Source: Pseudarthrobacter defluvii
GTDB lineage: Bacteria; Actinomycetota; Actinomycetes; Actinomycetales; Micrococcaceae
Assembly: GCF_030323865.1 (NCBI RefSeq)
Contig: NZ_CP066362.1
Coordinates: 1,674,001-1,738,000, forward strand
Direction: 5' to 3'
DNA length: 64,000 nucleotides
Positions 58,578 to 64,000 of this stretch are shown here, piece after piece. The notes beneath the pieces are model-generated. The model worked only from the letters and a program-made list of their open reading frames with translations, did no database searches and was not told the DNA's origin. The position numbers and the translations under genes are program-made. How positions within the stretch are numbered: position 1 is the stretch's first letter; every line of letters begins with the position of its first letter.

Positions 58578-61391
58578 ATGAGCACTGTGGACAGTTTCGG
58601 TTCAAAAGGCAAACTTAATGTAGCCGGAACCGAATACGAGATTTTCCGGCTGAACTCCGTTGAAGGTGCAGAAAACCTTCCGTTCAGCCTCAAGGTATTG
58701 CTTGAAAACCTGTTGAGGACCGAGGACGGCGCGAACATCACTGCCGATCACGTTCGCGCTTTGGCAGGCTGGGATCCCAATGCGGAGCCCGATACAGAAA
58801 TCCAGTTCACGCCGGCGCGCGTGATCATGCAGGACTTCACCGGCGTTCCCTGCGTGGTCGACCTCGCCACCATGCGTGAGGCCGTCAAGGACCTGGGCGG
58901 TGACCCCAAGAGGGTGAACCCCCTTGCACCGGCCGAAATGGTCATTGACCACTCCGTGCAGATCGATGCCTTCGGCAACTCCGGCGCGCTGGAGCGCAAC
59001 ATGGAGATCGAGTACCAGCGCAACGGTGAGCGTTACCAGTTCCTGCGCTGGGGCCAGACCGCGTTCGACGACTTCAAGGTGGTTCCTCCGGGAACCGGCA
59101 TCGTGCACCAGGTCAACATCGAATACCTGGCCCGCACCGTCATGACCCGCGAAGTGGACGGTGCGCTCCGCGCCTACCCTGACACCTGCGTGGGCACCGA
59201 CTCGCACACCACCATGGTCAACGGCCTGGGCGTCCTGGGCTGGGGCGTTGGCGGCATCGAAGCCGAGGCAGCCATGCTGGGACAGCCTGTCTCCATGCTG
59301 ATCCCGCGGGTTGTCGGCTTCAAGCTCAGCGGCAGCATCCCCGCCGGCGCCACCGCCACCGACGTGGTGCTGACCATCACCGAGATGCTCCGCCAGCACG
59401 GTGTCGTGGGCAAGTTCGTTGAGTTCTACGGCGAAGGCGTGGCCGCGGTGCCGCTGGCAAACCGCGCCACCATCGGCAACATGAGTCCCGAATTCGGTTC
59501 CACCGCCGCGATGTTCCCCATCGACGACGTCACCCTGGACTACCTGCGCCTCACCGGCCGCGCAGACCAGAACGTGGCCCTCGTCGAGGCATACGCCAAG
59601 GAACAGGGCCTCTGGCACGATCCTTCCCGCGACATCAAGTTCTCCGAGTACCTGGAACTGGATCTGTCCACGGTTGTCCCGTCGATTTCCGGCCCCAAGC
59701 GCCCGCAGGACCGCATCATCCTCTCCGAGTCCAAGGCCCAGTTCCGCGAGGACCTCCGCAACTACGTCAAGCTTGACCTCGCCGACGGCAGCCTGGACGA
59801 AGCAATCGATGAGAGCTTCCCGGCGTCCGACTCGCCGTCGTTCACGGCAACGGCAACGCACCTCTCCGAGGAAGCTCCGCACGCCCATGGACCGAAGTCC
59901 AACGGCCGCCCGTCCAAGAAGGTTGCGGTCAAGACCGCCGATGGCCGCGAATTCGAACTGGACCACGGCGCGGTGTCGATCGCCTCGATCACGTCCTGCA
60001 CCAACACGTCCAACCCGTCCGTGATGCTGGCCGCCGCACTGCTGGCCCGCAACGCGGTGGAAAAGGGCCTCGCCGCCAAGCCGTGGGTCAAGACCTCCGT
60101 GGCTCCCGGTTCCAAGGTTGTCACCGACTACTACAACAAGTCGGGCCTGACCCCCTACCTGGAGAAGCTTGGCTTCTACATCGTGGGCTATGGCTGCGCC
60201 ACCTGCATCGGCAACTCCGGCCCGCTGGACGCTGAGATCTCCGAGGCCATCCAGGCCAACGACCTCTCCGTCACCGCAGTCCTCTCCGGCAACCGCAACT
60301 TCGAAGGCCGCATCAACCCGGACGTCAAGATGAACTACCTGGCCTCCCCGCCGCTGGTCATCGCCTACGCCTTGGCCGGAACCATGGACTTCGACTTCGA
60401 GAACGACGCGCTGGGCCAGGACGAAGCTGGCAACGACGTCTTCCTGAAGGACATCTGGCCCAACCCGGTCGAGGTGCAGCAGGTCATCGATTCCTCGATC
60501 GACAAGGACATGTTCGCCAAGGGCTACGAGGGAGTCTTCGAGGGCGACGACCGCTGGAAGGCGCTCGACACCCCCGCCGGCGACACCTTCGCCTGGGACG
60601 AGAAGTCCACCTACGTCCGGAAGCCCCCGTACTTCGAAGGCATGCAGGCGCAGCCGGAGCCCGTCAAGGACATCTCCGGCGCCCGCGTGCTCCTGAAGCT
60701 CGGCGACTCCGTCACCACCGACCACATCTCCCCGGCCGGTTCCTTCAAGTCCGACACCCCTGCCGGCCAGTACCTGCTGGCCAACGGTGTGGAGCGCAAG
60801 GACTTCAACTCCTACGGCTCGCGCCGTGGCAACCACGAAGTGATGATCCGCGGAACATTCGCGAACATCCGCATCAAGAACCAGCTCCTTGACGGCGTTG
60901 AGGGTGGCTTCACCCGCGACTTCACCCAGGCAGACGGCCCGCAGGCCTACGTCTACGACGCCGCCCAGAACTACCAGGCAGCCGGCACCCCGCTGGTTGT
61001 CCTGGCAGGCAAGGAGTACGGTTCCGGTTCGTCCCGCGACTGGGCCGCCAAGGGCACCGCGCTGCTGGGCGTCAAGGCCGTCATCGCCGAGAGCTACGAG
61101 CGCATCCACCGCTCCAACCTCATCGGGATGGGCGTCCTGCCGCTGCAGTACCCGGCCGGCGAGAACGCTGCCAGCCTGGGCTTGACCGGCACGGAAACCT
61201 TCTCGGTTGAGGGCGTCACCGCCCTGAACGAGGGCACCACGCCCAAGACCCTGAAGGTCACCGCCACGGCAGAGGACGGCTCCTCCAAGTCCTTCGACGC
61301 CGTCCTGCGCATCGATACCCCGGGTGAAGCGGACTACTACCGCAACGGCGGCATCCTGCAGTACGTGCTGCGCCAGATCTCCGCCAACTAG
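58578..61391 (+). CDS. acnA: Aconitate hydratase A
   Basis: A 937-residue monomeric aconitase of the IRP/AcnA type that interconverts citrate and isocitrate in the TCA cycle. The three iron-sulfur cysteines are Cys474 ([11 protein letters not shown]) and Cys540 and Cys543 ([14 protein letters not shown]). Other conserved sites include [14 protein letters not shown] and the C-terminal swivel domain with [18 protein letters not shown] slightly longer hydrophilic linker (about residues 410-465) is common in actinobacteria. GAGAGGAG lies upstream of the ATG. No acnR-like TetR gene follows here; dxs does. Confidence 0.97.
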   Translation: MSTVDSFGSKGKLNVAGTEYEIFRLNSVEGAENLPFSLKVLLENLLRTEDGANITADHVRALAGWDPNAEPDTEIQFTPARVIMQDFTGVPCVVDLATMREAVKDLGGDPKRVNPLAPAEMVIDHSVQIDAFGNSGALERNMEIEYQRNGERYQFLRWGQTAFDDFKVVPPGTGIVHQVNIEYLARTVMTREVDGALRAYPDTCVGTDSHTTMVNGLGVLGWGVGGIEAEAAMLGQPVSMLIPRVVGFKLSGSIPAGATATDVVLTITEMLRQHGVVGKFVEFYGEGVAAVPLANRATIGNMSPEFGSTAAMFPIDDVTLDYLRLTGRADQNVALVEAYAKEQGLWHDPSRDIKFSEYLELDLSTVVPSISGPKRPQDRIILSESKAQFREDLRNYVKLDLADGSLDEAIDESFPASDSPSFTATATHLSEEAPHAHGPKSNGRPSKKVAVKTADGREFELDHGAVSIASITSCTNTSNPSVMLAAALLARNAVEKGLAAKPWVKTSVAPGSKVVTDYYNKSGLTPYLEKLGFYIVGYGCATCIGNSGPLDAEISEAIQANDLSVTAVLSGNRNFEGRINPDVKMNYLASPPLVIAYALAGTMDFDFENDALGQDEAGNDVFLKDIWPNPVEVQQVIDSSIDKDMFAKGYEGVFEGDDRWKALDTPAGDTFAWDEKSTYVRKPPYFEGMQAQPEPVKDISGARVLLKLGDSVTTDHISPAGSFKSDTPAGQYLLANGVERKDFNSYGSRRGNHEVMIRGTFANIRIKNQLLDGVEGGFTRDFTQADGPQAYVYDAAQNYQAAGTPLVVLAGKEYGSGSSRDWAAKGTALLGVKAVIAESYERIHRSNLIGMGVLPLQYPAGENAASLGLTGTETFSVEGVTALNEGTTPKTLKVTATAEDGSSKSFDAVLRIDTPGEADYYRNGGILQYVLRQISAN

Positions 61392-61419
61392 CGGGCTCTG
61401 CCAGCAGGCACCATCCTCC

Positions 61420-61463
61420 CCGAAGCCCCGGCCGGTCACCGACCAGCCGGGGCTTCGGCTTTT
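61420..61463 (+). terminator. acnA terminator
   Basis: A 13-bp stem (61420-61432 with 61446-61458), with additional CGGT/ACCG pairing in the loop, is followed by CTTTT, 28 bases past the acnA stop. Confidence 0.88.
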
Positions 61464-61534
61464 CAACCACGTCCGGCCCTGCGAACCGAGGCGTTAGAGT
61501 TAAACGGCACGTCTACCATCCAAAGGAGGGGTCA

Positions 61535-63508
61535 TTGGGAATCTTGGACACCATCCGGAATCCGCAGGACCTGAACGAGTTGACCGAGGAACAGCTGGAA
61601 CAGCTGGCTTCGGAGATCAGGGAATTCCTGATCACGAACGTCTCCCAGACGGGCGGCCACCTCGGGCCCAACCTCGGCGTCGTGGAACTGACGCTGGCCG
61701 TGCACCGCATTTTCGAATCTCCCCGTGACAGCATCGTCTTCGACACGGGCCACCAGTCCTACGTCCACAAGCTCCTCACCGGGCGCCAGGACTTCAGCAC
61801 GCTCCGCCAGGAAGGCGGCCTCTCCGGCTACCCGGCCCGCGCTGAATCCGAACACGACATCGTGGAAAGCTCCCACGCGTCGTCGTCCCTGTCCTGGGCC
61901 GACGGAATCTCCCGTGCCCGTCAGCTCACCGGCGAAGGCGACCGGCATGTGGTGGCCATCGTGGGTGACGGCGCACTCACCGGCGGCATGGCCTGGGAGG
62001 CCATCAACAACATCGCGGCTGACAAGAAGCGCCGCGTGGTGATCGTGGTCAACGACAATGGCCGCTCCTATGCCCCCACCGTGGGCGGATTTGCCGACTA
62101 CCTTGCCTCACTGCGCCCTACCATCGACTCCTTCCGAGCCGCCCCTGCCTACGAGGGCGCCCTGGACTGGTGGAAGAAGAGGCTGCAAAACGGCGGCCCC
62201 GTGGGCCAGTTCACCTACAAGAGCCTGCACGCCATGAAAAAGGGCATTAAGGACTGGTGGGCACCGCAGGGCATGTTCGAGGACCTCGGCATGAAATACA
62301 TCGGCCCGGTGGACGGCCACAACCTCCAGGCAATGGAGAACGCACTTTCCACCGCCAAGAATTACGGTGGCCCCGTCATCGTCCATGCCATGACCGAAAA
62401 AGGCCACGGCTACGCTCCGGCCCGCGCCCACGAAGCCGACCAATTCCACGCCGTTGGCATCATCGATCCGGAGACGGGCGAGCCCACCGGCAGCGGCGGC
62501 GCGCAGTCCTGGACCTCCGTATTTGCGGACGAGATCGCCGCCATCGCCGACGAACGCGACGACATTGTCGGTGTCACCGGCGCCATGCTGATCCCGGTGG
62601 GCCTGCACAAGTTTGCGGCCAAACACCCCAAACGGGTCATCGACGTCGGGATCGCCGAACAGCATGCGCTGACCGCCGCCGCGGGCATGGCCTTCGGTGG
62701 GCTGCACCCTGTGGTGGCCGTCTACGCCACGTTCCTGAACCGGGCCTTCGACCAGCTGCTGATGGACGTCGCCCTCCACAAAGCCGGCGTCACCATCGTC
62801 CTGGACCGCGCAGGGGTCACCGGCCCCGACGGTGCCAGCCACCACGGCATGTGGGACATGGCCATGGTGCAGATCGTTCCCGGCCTTCACCTGGCGGCGC
62901 CCCGTGACGCCACCCGGCTTCGGGAGGAGCTTCGCGAGGCCGTGGCCATCAGCGACGCCCCCAGCGTGGTGCGTTTCTCCAAGGGATCTGTTGGCCCGGC
63001 AGTTGAGGCATTGGAACGGCTGAGCGACGGCGTGGACGTCCTTGCCCGCCGCCCCTCCGGCTCCACTGAAAACGACGTACTCATCGTCAGCGTCGGCGCC
63101 ATGTCCGAGCTGGCCCTTGACGTTTCCAACCGGCTCGGTGCGCAGGGCATCAGCACCACAGTGGTCGATCCGCGCTGGGTTCTTCCGGTCCGCAAGTCCA
63201 TCATTGCGCTGGCATCGCACCACCGGCTGGTGATCTGCATCGAGGACGGCGTCCGCGCCGGCGGCGTGGGCTCGCGCATCCGGCAGGAAATGCGGGCGGC
63301 AGGCGTGGACACCGCACTGAACGAGGTGGGCCTGCCCGTTGAGTTCCTGGAGCATGGCACCCGCAACCAGGTGCTGGAGCGCGTCGGGCTTACCGCCCAG
63401 CAGATCACGCACGACGTCGTGGCCCAGGTCCTCGGCACGAAGGTTCCGTTTGCGCGGCCCCTGCCCGGGCAGCAGCACCCCACCACCGGCAGCCTTCCGA
63501 TCCTGTGA
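61535..63508 (+). CDS. dxs: 1-deoxy-D-xylulose-5-phosphate synthase
   Basis: A 657-residue thiamine-diphosphate enzyme, the first step of the MEP pathway to isoprenoids (carotenoids, menaquinone side chain). The ThDP motif [16 protein letters not shown] begins near 144-146, the [11 protein letters not shown] histidine lies in the N-terminal domain, and Glu375 in [12 protein letters not shown] is the cofactor-activating residue. The C-terminal domain ends with [16 protein letters not shown]. The start is TTG 61535, set by a perfect AAAGGAGG six bases upstream. It overlaps the DUF402 start by four bases. Confidence 0.96.
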   Translation: MGILDTIRNPQDLNELTEEQLEQLASEIREFLITNVSQTGGHLGPNLGVVELTLAVHRIFESPRDSIVFDTGHQSYVHKLLTGRQDFSTLRQEGGLSGYPARAESEHDIVESSHASSSLSWADGISRARQLTGEGDRHVVAIVGDGALTGGMAWEAINNIAADKKRRVVIVVNDNGRSYAPTVGGFADYLASLRPTIDSFRAAPAYEGALDWWKKRLQNGGPVGQFTYKSLHAMKKGIKDWWAPQGMFEDLGMKYIGPVDGHNLQAMENALSTAKNYGGPVIVHAMTEKGHGYAPARAHEADQFHAVGIIDPETGEPTGSGGAQSWTSVFADEIAAIADERDDIVGVTGAMLIPVGLHKFAAKHPKRVIDVGIAEQHALTAAAGMAFGGLHPVVAVYATFLNRAFDQLLMDVALHKAGVTIVLDRAGVTGPDGASHHGMWDMAMVQIVPGLHLAAPRDATRLREELREAVAISDAPSVVRFSKGSVGPAVEALERLSDGVDVLARRPSGSTENDVLIVSVGAMSELALDVSNRLGAQGISTTVVDPRWVLPVRKSIIALASHHRLVICIEDGVRAGGVGSRIRQEMRAAGVDTALNEVGLPVEFLEHGTRNQVLERVGLTAQQITHDVVAQVLGTKVPFARPLPGQQHPTTGSLPIL

Positions 63509-64000
63509 GGGACGAGGATGAACTGAAGTACCCCGGGCCTGCCGGGGAGTCCGGACCGGTTCTGCACACCACAACCACACGCGTCCCCAACGGGCTGGAG
63601 CCGGGCCAACTGGTGGTTTCCCGCAACCGCAAGTGGAATGGCAAGGCCCACTGGGTTGTGCCCGGCCGGTACGTCGGCGAAGACCAGCACGGCTGGTGGA
63701 TTTTCCAGGGCACCAACGAGTTCTGCTCCCGCCCCGGCGCCGCCTTCTACACGCGCTCCGACGCGGTGCTGCTGGTGCCGCGCGAGGGTGACTGGGTGGC
63801 CACGTTCTACGACTCCGCCCACCCCGGCGGCGTGCGCGTGTACATCGACCTGGCGGTCGGCCACGAGTGGACACACATCCGGCCCGAGGTGACCGAGTTC
63901 CATGTGATCGACATGGACCTGGACGTCATCCGGACCGAGGCGCGCGGCGTCTTCATCGACGACCAGGACGAGTTCGCGGAGCACAGCGTCTCCATGCATT
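63505..64000 (+). CDS. DUF402 domain-containing protein (partial, runs off the window)
   Basis: An open frame from GTG 63505 with 165 codons before the window edge and no stop. The DUF402 fold is seen from about residue 38 ([34 protein letters not shown]) to [31 protein letters not shown], with the Asp/Glu-rich end [12 protein letters not shown]. Family members include nucleoside di- and triphosphate phosphatases, so a nucleotide-hydrolase role is possible. The GTG overlaps the dxs stop by four bases, giving tight coupling. The C-terminus is missing, so completeness is unknown. Confidence 0.78.
   Translation, partial: MRDEDELKYPGPAGESGPVLHTTTTRVPNGLEPGQLVVSRNRKWNGKAHWVVPGRYVGEDQHGWWIFQGTNEFCSRPGAAFYTRSDAVLLVPREGDWVATFYDSAHPGGVRVYIDLAVGHEWTHIRPEVTEFHVIDMDLDVIRTEARGVFIDDQDEFAEHSVSMH

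Overview
This is a gene-dense, high-GC stretch of chromosome from an actinobacterium, most likely Arthrobacter, Pseudarthrobacter or a close relative in the Micrococcaceae. The support is the extreme G/C bias at third codon positions, the frequent GTG starts, many apparently leaderless genes (a TANNNT-like -10 hexamer ending six bases before the start codon), and actinobacteria-restricted families (DUF3710, DUF3159, DUF3093, DUF4191, DUF4192, DUF3817, DUF7455, SepH, actinobacterial SucB, fused CydDC, 13E12-type DUF222/HNH). No rRNA, tRNA, CRISPR array, prophage or insertion sequence was seen.

Layout, left to right. (1) 1-21 kb is a nitrogen, lipoate and 2-oxoacid dehydrogenase block: end of glnE, a GNAT protein, glnA, RDD protein, EamA transporter, DUF3817, DUF4191, lipA-lipB, a membrane-anchored Ser/Thr kinase-like protein, a TIGR01777 epimerase, tricorn protease, OsmC protein, a four-helix membrane protein, the two-lipoyl-domain E2 (sucB), lipoamide dehydrogenase, leucyl aminopeptidase and a PAC2 protein. 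From memory, the order pepB-dlaT-epimerase-lipB-lipA-DUF4191-glnA1-glnE also exists in Mycobacterium tuberculosis (Rv2213 to Rv2221c). LipB and LipA make the lipoyl groups that E2 carries and Lpd reoxidises. (2) 21-29 kb has an MFS permease, DUF4192, the principal sigma factor, a small zinc-binding protein and topoisomerase IV subunit B. (3) 28.4-36.2 kb is a respiratory island: an M56 metalloprotease and a BlaI-type repressor, divergent from cydA-cydB-cydDC. Matching palindromes TTCTAC-N5-GTAGAA lie in the divergent region, and a near-identical copy lies 15 kb away at the promoter of the four-helix membrane protein. (4) 36-45 kb has DinB, topoisomerase IV subunit A, a GNAT/acyl-CoA-synthetase fusion, and an overlapping DUF5998-phosphodiesterase-thymidine kinase operon. 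(5) 44.9-48.8 kb is accessory: an EamA exporter divergent from an XRE-cupin regulator, a frameshifted DUF222/HNH gene and a DHFR-like reductase. (6) 48.8-64 kb is a second conserved actinobacterial block: sepH, DUF3093, dut, DUF3710, OB-fold protein, DUF3159, two RCK proteins (ceoB/ceoC) divergent from a KimA-like potassium permease, an RNA methyltransferase, aconitase, dxs and a DUF402 gene that runs off the end. It resembles the dut-ceoBC-dxs1 region of M. tuberculosis.

The most interesting system is the putative BlaI/M56 circuit controlling cytochrome bd. The protease lacks a beta-lactam sensor domain, so its signal is unknown, and the operator set suggests that the repressor gene, the cyd operon and the remote four-helix (possibly haem-binding) membrane protein form one regulon. 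Other leads are the KimA-RCK potassium module, tandem palindromes between glnA and the RDD gene, and a kinase-like receptor with a degenerate catalytic loop. All functional statements come from reading sequence; no database search was run.
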